DNA from: UBA1181 sp045617845
Lineage (GTDB): Bacteria; Bacteroidota; Bacteroidia; Bacteroidales; Paludibacteraceae
Assembly: GCA_045617845.1 (NCBI GenBank)
Contig: JAZLJL010000029.1
Coordinates: 1-31,777, forward strand
Length of the DNA: 31,777 bases
Direction: 5' to 3'
Shown: positions 8,947 to 16,624 of the stretch, piece after piece
Layout of the letters: each line of letters starts with the position of its first letter
Numbering within the stretch: position 1 is the stretch's first letter
The notes under the pieces: model-generated
The model's database searches: none
The model's input: the letters and a program-made list of their open reading frames with translations, nothing else
What the model was told of the DNA's origin: nothing
Translations under genes and position numbers: made by a program

Positions 8947-9735
8947 TTATCTAAAATGTTCAAACATTTTCTTCTGCTTTTCCATTCTGTCCTTCCCTTG
9001 CTTCCTCCAGTAAAGCATGATGATGAGGCCGAATAAGGCACCGCCTAGATGTGCGAAATGGGCGATGGTGTCGAACTGGAAGTTCTGCACTCCCAAGAAT
9101 AACTCTATTATTGAGTATCCGATGACCATGTATTTCGCCTTGATGGGAATAGGAATGAACATGAAAAACAGTTCTCTGTTCGGAAATATCATGGCGAATG
9201 CGATCAGCAATCCGAACATGGCTCCGGATGCTCCCACGGTTAAAAAGTTGTTGTAAACGTCGTTGGCGAATTGCACGACCTCCCCTACGGAGCGGAGCGC
9301 TCTGCCGTCTCCTATGTTGATGTTGAGTAGGGCGCCATTGGATCCCGCTTCTACGTATCTCCCAATTTCTTCCGCGAATGGTAGGAGGTCATATGTCCAT
9401 GCTAGCTCTTGGACAATCCCCGCTCCTATTCCCGTCGCGAGGTAGAAGAAAATGAAGCGTTTGTTGTCTAACACTCGGTGTACGTCCGTCCCGAACATGA
9501 ACAGCATGAACATGTTGCAGAATATGTGGACGAAACTGTTCGGGTTGTGGAGAAACATATAGGTGACCAATTGGATGGGGTTGAATTCCGATCCCTTCCA
9601 ATAATGCAATCCAAGGTTCGTTGTTACGTCTATTCCTATTTTGGGAAGAAGTGATTGCGAAATCCATACCAACACGTTGATGATGATTAAATGCGTAATG
9701 ATGGATGAATTTCTCTTGCTTATTCCTATTTCCAT
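8947..9735 (-). CDS. Rhomboid family intramembrane serine protease (first of pair)
   Basis: The 262-residue protein carries S170 in VGASGAMFG and H229 in HFAHLGGALFG, the Ser-His dyad of rhomboids. The region HIFCNMFMLFMFG is the usual conserved early-helix motif. A loop of about 50 mostly polar residues (about 113 to 165) precedes the catalytic Ser helix and is longer than in a minimal rhomboid; it may face the periplasm and gate substrate access, which is inference. It is the first gene of the minus-strand operon that continues through a second rhomboid, an EEP-family protein and a TonB-dependent receptor. A TATTTTTG -7 element lies 28 bases upstream. Confidence 0.93.
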   Translation of the reverse strand: MEIGISKRNSSIITHLIIINVLVWISQSLLPKIGIDVTTNLGLHYWKGSEFNPIQLVTYMFLHNPNSFVHIFCNMFMLFMFGTDVHRVLDNKRFIFFYLATGIGAGIVQELAWTYDLLPFAEEIGRYVEAGSNGALLNINIGDGRALRSVGEVVQFANDVYNNFLTVGASGAMFGLLIAFAMIFPNRELFFMFIPIPIKAKYMVIGYSIIELFLGVQNFQFDTIAHFAHLGGALFGLIIMLYWRKQGKDRMEKQKKMFEHFR

Positions 9736-9762
9736 ACTCTTTTTTACTTTGATTTAACGTCA

Positions 9763-9770
9763 CAAAAATA
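9763..9770 (-). promoter_or_regulatory. Candidate -7 element for the rhomboid operon
   Basis: On the minus strand TATTTTTG matches the Bacteroidota -7 consensus TAnnTTTG. No TTG was found at the -33 distance, so support is partial. It would give a leader of about 20 bases. Confidence 0.45.
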
Positions 9771-9850
9771 ACTAAAATCCTCGCATATTATGTTGATGAA
9801 CATAAAATTGTCTAATTTTTTGTTTTTGCAACATTTTTCTATCAATTTTT

Positions 9851-9881
9851 TTTGCAAAATTAATATTCGGGATTATCTTTG
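9851..9881 (+). promoter_or_regulatory. Promoter candidate for the HU gene
   Basis: TTTG at 9851-9854 (-33) and TATCTTTG at 9874-9881 (-7) are separated by 19 bases, the standard Bacteroidota arrangement. The implied leader is about 125 bases and AT-rich. Confidence 0.7.
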
Positions 9882-10010
9882 TTGCGTTGCATCTATGTAG
9901 CGGACATAAAGGAGTAATTGTTAGTGAGATTACGGAGATGTGATGGTGTATTTTTTTTGATGTGAAATTACAGGAATTCATTATAATATTTATATTAATT
10001 TATTTTCGTT

Positions 10011-10283
10011 ATGAACAAATCAGAATTCATTAAGGCAATCGCTGAAAAGAGCGGTTTGACAATTGCAGACAGCAAGAAGGCTGTTGATGCTTATTCAGAG
10101 GTTATCACTGAGGCTTTGAAGGCAAACGACAAGGTTGCTCTCATCGGTTTCGGTTCTTTCTCAGTAAAAGAGAATCCTGCTCGTGAGGGTGTTAACCCTG
10201 CAACAAAGCAGAAGATCAAAATCGCTGCTAAGAAAATCGCTAAGTTTAAGGCTGGCGCTGAATTGAACAAAGCTCTTAACTAA
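10011..10283 (+). CDS. HU family DNA-binding protein
   Basis: The 90-residue protein is the standard length of a bacterial HU/IHF monomer. It shows MNKSEFIKAIAEKSGLT at the N-terminus (helical dimerisation body), the GFGSFSVKENPAREGVNP segment spanning the start of the DNA-binding arm with its Asn-Pro turn, and a Lys-rich C-terminal helix ending FKAGAELNKALN. It should act as a dimeric nucleoid protein that bends DNA without strong sequence specificity. It has its own promoter candidate upstream and its own terminator downstream, so it is a single-gene transcript. Codon use is markedly optimised compared with neighbours (frequent GCT, AAG, GTT), consistent with high expression. Confidence 0.97.
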   Translation: MNKSEFIKAIAEKSGLTIADSKKAVDAYSEVITEALKANDKVALIGFGSFSVKENPAREGVNPATKQKIKIAAKKIAKFKAGAELNKALN

Positions 10284-10307
10284 TTGTCTTAAGCAAACTA
10301 ATAGCAT

Positions 10308-10342
10308 AAGGTGGTCTGGATTTCAGATCACCTTTTGTTTTT
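10308..10342 (+). terminator. Intrinsic terminator after HU
   Basis: An 11-bp stem (AAGGTGGTCTG with CAGATCACCTT, one G-T pair) with a 5-base loop is followed by TTGTTTTTTTT. It lies 24 bases past the HU stop. Confidence 0.9.
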
Positions 10343-10362
10343 TTTTCTTGCGTTGCCTCTGA

Positions 10363-10392
10363 TTGATTTCGGAGATTTTTTATGTAATTTCG
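10363..10392 (+). promoter_or_regulatory. Promoter candidate for argS
   Basis: TTG at 10363-10365 is followed after 19 bases by TAATTTCG at 10385-10392, one base off the TAnnTTTG consensus. The implied leader is about 120 bases. Confidence 0.45.
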
Positions 10393-10514
10393 CGTTCGAT
10401 TTTCCGCAGAGTGTTCCCGCTTTCCTCCTCGATTGAAATATGTCGGGGACAGTTTGCGTAATAATAATATAATCGGGAATTGTTGAGGTTCCCATATCTA
10501 AACATTTTAGAGAA

Positions 10515-12308
10515 ATGAGTATAGATAAGACTTTGGTCCAATCTGTGAAAAAAGCGGTTGAGACGCTTTATGGACAGCCCGTCGACGAGAAGACAATTCA
10601 GTTGCAGGCCACGCGTAAGGAATTTGAGGGCGACCTGACCCTTGTGGTTTTCCCCTTCGTGAAAATGTCAAAGAAGAAACCCGAGGAGACCGCTGCTGAA
10701 ATCGGCGAGGAACTGGTCCGAATCGACGACGCTGTCGAAAAATTTAATGTGATCAAAGGTTTCTTGAATATCTCAATTTCCAAGAGCAATTGGGTGAGCC
10801 AACTCAATGCCATGCTCGCTGATGATAATTACGGGAAAAAGGCTGTGGCGGCGGATGCTCCTCTCTTTATGGTCGAGTACTCTTCCCCTAATACGAATAA
10901 GCCATTGCACTTGGGCCATGTTAGAAATAACCTCTTAGGCTATAGCTTGTGCAAAATATTGGAAGCTAATGGATTGCGTGTCGTGAAAACGAATATTGTG
11001 AACGACCGTGGAATCCATATTTGTAAGTCAATGCTCGCTTGGAAACTATTCGGCAATGGCGAAACACCTGCTTCATCGGGTAAAAAAGGAGACCACTTGG
11101 TCGGTGATTACTATGTCAAGTTCGACAAGGAGTATAAGGCTCAGGTGAAGGAATTGATGGATGCGGGGAAAAGCGAGGATGACGCTAAACGTGAGGCTCC
11201 GTTGATGGTTGAGGCTCAGTCTATGTTGAAAAAATGGGAGGATGGCGACCCTGAGGTGAGGAAACTATGGAACATGATGAACGAATGGGTGTACGCCGGA
11301 TTTGACGAGACATACAAACGTATGGGCGTGGGCTTCGATAAGATTTATTATGAGTCCCAAACTTACCTGGATGGTAAGGCAAAGGTGAACGAGGGTTTGG
11401 AGAAAGGGGTTTTCTATCGCCGTCCTGATGGATCGGTTTGGGCGGATCTGACGAAGGATGGCCTCGATGAGAAGCTTTTGCTCCGTACTGACGGAACTTC
11501 TGTATACATGACCCAAGATATCGGTACCGCTACCCAACGTTTTAGGGAGTTTGATATTAAAAAGATGATATATGTGGTCGGTAATGAACAAAATTACCAT
11601 TTCCAGGTGCTCTCTATCCTTTTGGACAGACTTGGCTTCTCTTGGGGTAAAGACCTTGTGCATTTCTCTTATGGTATGGTCGAATTGCCGGAAGGTAAGA
11701 TGAAGTCTAGGGAGGGTACCGTGGTTGATGCGGATGACCTTATGGACGAGATGGTTAACACTGCGAAGGAGGTTTCCCGCGAACTGGGTAAACTGGATGG
11801 TATGTCCTCTGCCGAAATTGATGATATCGCCCGTATTTGCGGTTTGGGGGCCTTGAAATACTTCATTTTGAAGGTGGACCCTCGTAAGAATATGCTCTTC
11901 AATCCTAAGGAGTCTATCGATTTCAACGGGAATACCGGGCCTTTCATCCAATATACGCATGCCCGTATTTGTTCCGTCCTTAGAAAAGCGGCTGAGTTGA
12001 ACATGGCTTTGCCTGACGCATTGCCTGAGGACTTGAATATTTCCGAGGTGGAGTCGAACTTAATCCAGACTCTTTCCGGATTCCCTGACGTGATAGCTCA
12101 GGCTGGTGCCGAATATAGCCCGGCCCTCATAGCCAATTATGTCTATGAACTCGTGAAACAATACAATTCTTTCTATCATGATTTCTCTATCTTGAAGGAG
12201 GAAAATGTGCAACTGGCTCAATTTAGACTCTTGCTTTCCAAAAAAGTTGCGAATGTCGTAAAGACTGGTATGAATCTTTTGGGTATAGAAGTGCCGGAGA
12301 GAATGTGA
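10515..12308 (+). CDS. argS: Arginine--tRNA ligase
   Basis: This 597-residue class I aminoacyl-tRNA synthetase charges tRNA-Arg. The ArgS N-terminal domain (about residues 1 to 110) precedes the catalytic domain. The HIGH motif is HLGH at residues 132-135 in SPNTNKPLHLGHVRNNLLG, a characteristic ArgS context. The KMSKS loop is the degenerate GKMKSREGTVV at about residues 394-404, also typical of ArgS. The C-terminal anticodon-binding DALR domain follows GPFIQYTHARICSVLRKA and ends MNLLGIEVPERM, the usual ArgS ending. The length is normal and no lesion is seen. It is a separate transcription unit bounded by the HU terminator and its own terminator. Confidence 0.98.
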   Translation: MSIDKTLVQSVKKAVETLYGQPVDEKTIQLQATRKEFEGDLTLVVFPFVKMSKKKPEETAAEIGEELVRIDDAVEKFNVIKGFLNISISKSNWVSQLNAMLADDNYGKKAVAADAPLFMVEYSSPNTNKPLHLGHVRNNLLGYSLCKILEANGLRVVKTNIVNDRGIHICKSMLAWKLFGNGETPASSGKKGDHLVGDYYVKFDKEYKAQVKELMDAGKSEDDAKREAPLMVEAQSMLKKWEDGDPEVRKLWNMMNEWVYAGFDETYKRMGVGFDKIYYESQTYLDGKAKVNEGLEKGVFYRRPDGSVWADLTKDGLDEKLLLRTDGTSVYMTQDIGTATQRFREFDIKKMIYVVGNEQNYHFQVLSILLDRLGFSWGKDLVHFSYGMVELPEGKMKSREGTVVDADDLMDEMVNTAKEVSRELGKLDGMSSAEIDDIARICGLGALKYFILKVDPRKNMLFNPKESIDFNGNTGPFIQYTHARICSVLRKAAELNMALPDALPEDLNISEVESNLIQTLSGFPDVIAQAGAEYSPALIANYVYELVKQYNSFYHDFSILKEENVQLAQFRLLLSKKVANVVKTGMNLLGIEVPERM

Positions 12309-12360
12309 TTGTTGCCCGTTCTCGTGCTAGTGTTTAGTGCGTTGATATTTAGTATATTGT

Positions 12361-12394
12361 GCCTGTCTGGCTTTTGTCAGACAGGCTTTTTTTT
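12361..12394 (+). terminator. Intrinsic terminator after argS
   Basis: A perfect 9-bp stem (GCCTGTCTG with CAGACAGGC) is followed by eight T. It lies 52 bases past the stop. Confidence 0.93.
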
Positions 12395-12598
12395 GCTTTG
12401 TTTTCATTCTTGTCTCCACACTTTTTTTTTATTGTGTTTTTGTGTTATTTTTTTTTGTTAAAAATTTCGTAATTAAAAATTTTTTTATCAAATTTGCGTA
12501 TGGTGAACCTGAAAATGAGTTCTAAAATGTTTAGAAAAAGTGTTGATGGTGAGCTTTATTAGTGATATGGTATATTTTACAATAAAAATCGTTGAATT

Positions 12599-15307
12599 AT
12601 GAGGAGAAAGTTACACATATTATTTTTGTTGATGGCTGCTATGTCATTGGTAGCCAACGTGTCGGCTGAAACGATTTGGAAGCAAGTGTTCTACAACGAT
12701 TTTGGCGGAAATTCTGAAACGGATCCTCTTATCGGAGACCCGCTTTCGATGGAAGAGTTCGATTATTTGGAATATGACCCTGATATGCGATATGGTTATG
12801 TCGTCACAAAACATTGGGACAGCAATTCAAACTGGTTCAATGGCGGTGACAAAACCTGGCCTGATAATAGGGAAAAAGGCTATTTCGTCATATTTAATCC
12901 GGGAAATGACCAAAATAAGGAGCCTGTCGCTTATAGGACGAAATTGGAAGGGTTGTGTAGGGGAGTTAATTTTAGATTCTCTGCATATGTGGCAAACTTG
13001 GTCATTCCAGGAATGGAGGGCGCTAGTGGAACCCCCAAATTGGCAGTCGGTGTATATGAGGGTGACACCCCGACCACAAAGGTGTCGCAAAATGCTTATA
13101 AGACTTTGACTGTCCCTACGTCTTCGCAAAGCCGTAGCAGCTCTAGTTTGGATTGGCAGCAATTGTCCCTCGAGTTTTCTTTGAATTCTGAAAGGGATTA
13201 TGCTTACTTCATCGTTTCCATGGTGGGTCCTGAAAGTATGGGTTGGGATTTTGCCCTTGATGAAATTAAGATTGAAGTCGAACAACCGAAGGTCACAATT
13301 TCCCATGATGAGATTTATTACGGCGATCCTTTGACTCTGAACGCCTCTTTCGATAACAATGGATTCTTTTCTGACATGAATAATGTCGAGTATAGGTGGG
13401 AGTACAGCGAAAATGGGAATGACTACCAACCTTTGAAGACTAATTCTTATACTAATGACAAGAAATTCTCTTATACCATTGAGTCGTTCGACAAGTCTAA
13501 AAACAACGGATATTACCGCGTTAGGATTGGAGAAAAAGGAAATTTGGATTCGGAAATTTGTTCTTTGGTAAAGGATATCCAAATCAATGAAACCGAGGAT
13601 AAGGTTAAGGTCGTGTTATGTGACGGCGAAATCAAAACGATGGATGACGGTACTGTGCTTGACGCTTCCCAATACCAAACGGGCGATGTTAAGAAGAACG
13701 AGAGCACAAATATCTATTATTACATCACCGTCAAGAAACCTAAGACGGTTAAAATGGATGACGAATGGGCTTGTATCGGTCAGGAATATCATATGAGATA
13801 TGAACCGTATTGGGGTAATGTCTATGATTCCGAGCAGGAAATTCCTATTAAGATCGAGTATAAGGACGATAATGGTTGTATAGACTCTACGGAGAGTTGG
13901 ACACTTACCATTACTGGTCCGAGAACAGTGAGCCGTGCGGATAAGGTGATTTGCCAAGGCGGTGAAGCTTACGGAAAGACATATGATACTCCAGGCTTTT
14001 ATAATGTCAATGAACCTGATGCGGATAATGAGTGTCTGGATTATGTTTACGACGTTACGGTTAATCCTACGTATGACATGACGGAGACTGTCACTCTTTG
14101 CCAAGGTGAAACGTTTAATGGTAAGGTCTATGGCGAGATGGGTGGCCCTTTCTATGATTCACAAACTTATAAGACTAAGTCGTGTGGTTGTGATAGTGTC
14201 GTTGGATATACTATTTATGTGACGGGTAAAACTTACTCTTATCTGGATCCTGTGACCATTTGTTATGGCGAGTCATATGAATTTGATGGCGTGACATATT
14301 CTGAACCGGGTATCCACATCCTTGACAAGGTTTATACGAATAGCTCGACTGGCTGTGATAGTATCGTACAATTGAAACTTACTATTCTTGATCGTTACGA
14401 TAATAAGGATAATCCGATCGATACGCTGATTTGCTATGACTCAAAGTTGTTTGGCGTCGTATATCCTGAGCCTACTAAGGAGCCTATCTTAGTTCGTGAC
14501 CCTAAGACTTATACGTCTGTGACTGGTTGTGATAGTGTCGTTTGGTTTAGCTTGACTGTCCTCCAAATCCAGTTGAAACTGGAAATCAAGTCTGATAGGA
14601 ATACAGTTTGTAGAGGTGAGGAGGTCGAAATTTACATCAAAGAGTTGCAACCTAAGAATGTGCCTTTCACTTGGCAACCTGACTTCGGTGGCGCTAGCTC
14701 AACTAAGAAGGTGTTCACCCCTTCTGGTGATTTGGATTGCGTCGTTAGGGCTGAACGTGTGATCGACGAGAATTCCACTTGCGTTTCTACTGATACGATA
14801 CATGTCTATGTGAGGGAATCTCCAACACTGAGTATCGATTCGGTTAATCAAAAGGAGAATGTGGTAGCCTATAATGTGGTCGGTGGTACGGAGCCGTATT
14901 CCATTTTGTTGGATAAGTCGGTCGTGGGATCTGAACCTTCCGGTGAATTGCATGACTCACCTATCGGTACCCATAAACTTGTCGCAACGGATGCGAATGA
15001 GTGTGAGGATGCCGCTTATTTCGACATTACGCCTATACCAGTTATCCCTTCCGAGTATTTCTCGCCTAATAATGATGGCTTGAATGATACTTGGTTTATC
15101 GAGAACATTGACGTTTATCCAAGATGTACTGTCAAGATTTATGATCGTATGGGTCGTGTTGTTTATGATTGTGATTCTTATGATAATGAGAATGGCTGGG
15201 ATGGTGCTTACCAAGGAAATCCTCTCCCTTCTTCCGATTATTGGTATGTGATCAACCTTCCTGAGTCTGATACTCAGATAATGGGTCACTTTACATTGAT
15301 TCGTTAA
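12599..15307 (+). CDS. Large secreted protein with T9SS type B (gliding-motility-associated) C-terminal domain
   Basis: The 902-residue protein begins with a signal peptide (residues 1 to about 23, ending NVSA-E). The first 230 residues resemble a jelly-roll module (ending GWDFALDEIKIE), followed by an immunoglobulin-like segment. Then come several copies of a 60 to 75 residue unit marked by the strand V-T-[IL]-C-x-G-E near its start and GCDS[VI]V near its end (about residues 480 to 685). A further Ig-like part precedes the last 87 residues (816-902). These start SEYFSPNNDGLNDTW and continue KIYDRMGRVVY and GWDGAYQGNPLP, the signature of the CHU_C/TIGR04131 type B sorting domain. The protein should be exported by Sec and then by T9SS to the surface. 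A structural or adhesive role is likely but inferred. No clean -7 element was found upstream, only CAAATTTG at 12489-12496. Confidence 0.93.
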   Translation: MRRKLHILFLLMAAMSLVANVSAETIWKQVFYNDFGGNSETDPLIGDPLSMEEFDYLEYDPDMRYGYVVTKHWDSNSNWFNGGDKTWPDNREKGYFVIFNPGNDQNKEPVAYRTKLEGLCRGVNFRFSAYVANLVIPGMEGASGTPKLAVGVYEGDTPTTKVSQNAYKTLTVPTSSQSRSSSSLDWQQLSLEFSLNSERDYAYFIVSMVGPESMGWDFALDEIKIEVEQPKVTISHDEIYYGDPLTLNASFDNNGFFSDMNNVEYRWEYSENGNDYQPLKTNSYTNDKKFSYTIESFDKSKNNGYYRVRIGEKGNLDSEICSLVKDIQINETEDKVKVVLCDGEIKTMDDGTVLDASQYQTGDVKKNESTNIYYYITVKKPKTVKMDDEWACIGQEYHMRYEPYWGNVYDSEQEIPIKIEYKDDNGCIDSTESWTLTITGPRTVSRADKVICQGGEAYGKTYDTPGFYNVNEPDADNECLDYVYDVTVNPTYDMTETVTLCQGETFNGKVYGEMGGPFYDSQTYKTKSCGCDSVVGYTIYVTGKTYSYLDPVTICYGESYEFDGVTYSEPGIHILDKVYTNSSTGCDSIVQLKLTILDRYDNKDNPIDTLICYDSKLFGVVYPEPTKEPILVRDPKTYTSVTGCDSVVWFSLTVLQIQLKLEIKSDRNTVCRGEEVEIYIKELQPKNVPFTWQPDFGGASSTKKVFTPSGDLDCVVRAERVIDENSTCVSTDTIHVYVRESPTLSIDSVNQKENVVAYNVVGGTEPYSILLDKSVVGSEPSGELHDSPIGTHKLVATDANECEDAAYFDITPIPVIPSEYFSPNNDGLNDTWFIENIDVYPRCTVKIYDRMGRVVYDCDSYDNENGWDGAYQGNPLPSSDYWYVINLPESDTQIMGHFTLIR

Positions 15308-15341
15308 TGTTAGGAACTATTAACTTTCAATATATAATATT

Positions 15342-15791
15342 ATGTCTCAATTAACCGATTTGATTTCGAAGGCGGCTCAGTCAGCTACCTCGGGAAGTAA
15401 TTTGAATGGTAATGTCTTGAATGGTTTGTCTGAATCTATTGTTAATAGTTTGAAACAAACCGCTACGTCGAAAGGTGGCGTGGAACAGTTGACCGCATTG
15501 TTTACGGGAAAGGCTTCGGCTTCTTCTAGTCCTATCACCGCTTTGGCTTCCAATATTTTTACCAACCAAATTGCTTCTAAATTGGGCCTTTCCTCTTCGG
15601 CAGCTTCTTCTGCCGCAGGAATGTTACCTCAAATTTTAGGATCTTTGGTCTCTATGGCTACTTCTAAGAGCGGTTCAGGTTTGGATCTCACTTCTATTCT
15701 TTCCTCTTTAGGAGCGTCTTCTGGTAATTCCACTGTTTCAAAAATAGGTTACATCGCTGGAACTTTAGGAAAATTGTTCAAGAAGAAATAA
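15342..15791 (+). CDS. Small DUF937/YidB-like protein
   Basis: The 149-residue protein has no signal peptide. It is rich in Ser, Ala, Leu and Gly, and begins MSQLTDLISKAAQSA. It contains amphipathic helical stretches such as MLPQILGSLVSMATSKSG and a Lys-rich end (LGKLFKKK). The composition and helix pattern resemble DUF937 (YidB) proteins, whose role is unknown; the assignment is moderate. It lies 34 bases after the T9SS type B gene and before a terminator, so both are probably on one transcript. Whether the two products work together is not shown by the sequence. Confidence 0.75.
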   Translation: MSQLTDLISKAAQSATSGSNLNGNVLNGLSESIVNSLKQTATSKGGVEQLTALFTGKASASSSPITALASNIFTNQIASKLGLSSSAASSAAGMLPQILGSLVSMATSKSGSGLDLTSILSSLGASSGNSTVSKIGYIAGTLGKLFKKK

Positions 15792-15809
15792 TTGACTTTT
15801 TATGTTATT

Positions 15810-15849
15810 AAGGGTCCCGAATGCTTCTTGCGTTTGGGACTCTTTTTTT
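15810..15849 (+). terminator. Intrinsic terminator after the DUF937-like gene
   Basis: AAGGGTCCCGAATGC pairs with GCGTTTGGGACTCTT (two G-T pairs and one mismatch-like G-T in the lower stem) around a short loop, followed by seven T. Confidence 0.85.
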
Positions 15850-15909
15850 ATATTAACTTATGGAAATCGCTTGTGGCTTTTCTCTCTTTCTTCCTCTTCA
15901 GTTTTTTAT

Positions 15910-15917
15910 TATCTTTG
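15910..15917 (+). promoter_or_regulatory. -7 element for the HAD phosphatase gene
   Basis: TATCTTTG matches TAnnTTTG exactly, 22 bases before the start codon. No TTG is at the expected -33 distance. Confidence 0.5.
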
Positions 15918-15939
15918 TCTCGAAAGAATATGATAACAC

Positions 15940-16551
15940 ATGATTAAAAACCTTGTATTTGATTTCGGTAAGGTGCTCGTCGATTATGACTTTGAGAGCT
16001 TCTTCATCACAAATATCCCTGACTTGCAGCGTTGCCTGCGTTTCGCCCCTGTCTTACATAATGAGACTTTGCAAAAGGAGTTGGACCGTGAGGAACAACC
16101 TTTCGATGTGATTATGGATCGTGTGATTAGTGAGAATAGAGAGTTCGAACCCGAAATCCGTCTTTTCTGTGACCACTATCAGGAAATTATCACCGGCGAA
16201 ATGGCCGGCATGCGTGATTTGCTGCAACGCTTGAAACTAGAAGGTTTTATGCTTTACGGCTTGACTAACTGGTGCAGTAAGGTCTATGCGACCATTAATC
16301 AGTTTGAAATATTTAATTTGTTGGATGGCTACGTGATCTCTTCTGAAGAGCACCTTATCAAACCAGAGCCTGCTATCTATCAATGTCTCTTCAATCGTTT
16401 CAAATTGAAGCCTGAGGAGTGCGTGTTTACTGATGATAAATTGGAGAATATTGAGGGTTCCCGTGCCGTTGGTATGGAGGGAATCCTTTTCGAAAACGCT
16501 TCGCAATATGAACGTGATCTGAGACGGTTATTGAGCGAAAAGAATAACTAA
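15940..16551 (+). CDS. HAD family hydrolase (YihX-like phosphatase)
   Basis: This 203-residue protein has the HAD core motifs: motif I as VFDFGKVLVDYD with nucleophile D8, motif II around LYGLTNW, the motif III Lys in SSEEHLIKPEPAIY, and motif IV as CVFTDDKLENIEGSRAVGM. In motif I the second Asp of DxD is replaced by Gly (DFG), as in the YihX and haloacid dehalogenase-like subgroup, while a second Asp occurs later at VLVD. A helical cap lies at about residues 15 to 90. It probably dephosphorylates a small phosphorylated metabolite in the cytoplasm; the substrate is unknown. It stands alone between two terminators and converges on valS. Confidence 0.9.
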   Translation: MIKNLVFDFGKVLVDYDFESFFITNIPDLQRCLRFAPVLHNETLQKELDREEQPFDVIMDRVISENREFEPEIRLFCDHYQEIITGEMAGMRDLLQRLKLEGFMLYGLTNWCSKVYATINQFEIFNLLDGYVISSEEHLIKPEPAIYQCLFNRFKLKPEECVFTDDKLENIEGSRAVGMEGILFENASQYERDLRRLLSEKNN

Positions 16552-16570
16552 GCACTCTATTATATAATAT

Positions 16571-16608
16571 ACGAGCCCCGTCAGCGTCTGCCAACGGGGC
16601 TCGTTTTA
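16571..16608 (+). terminator. Intrinsic terminator between HAD gene and valS
   Basis: A perfect 11-bp stem (ACGAGCCCCGT with ACGGGGCTCGT) is followed by TTTTAT in the plus direction. It lies 20 bases past the HAD stop and 17 bases past the valS stop, so it may serve both, but the minus-strand tail is not a good T run. Confidence 0.88.
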
Positions 16609-16624
16609 TGTCGGCTGAAGATGA

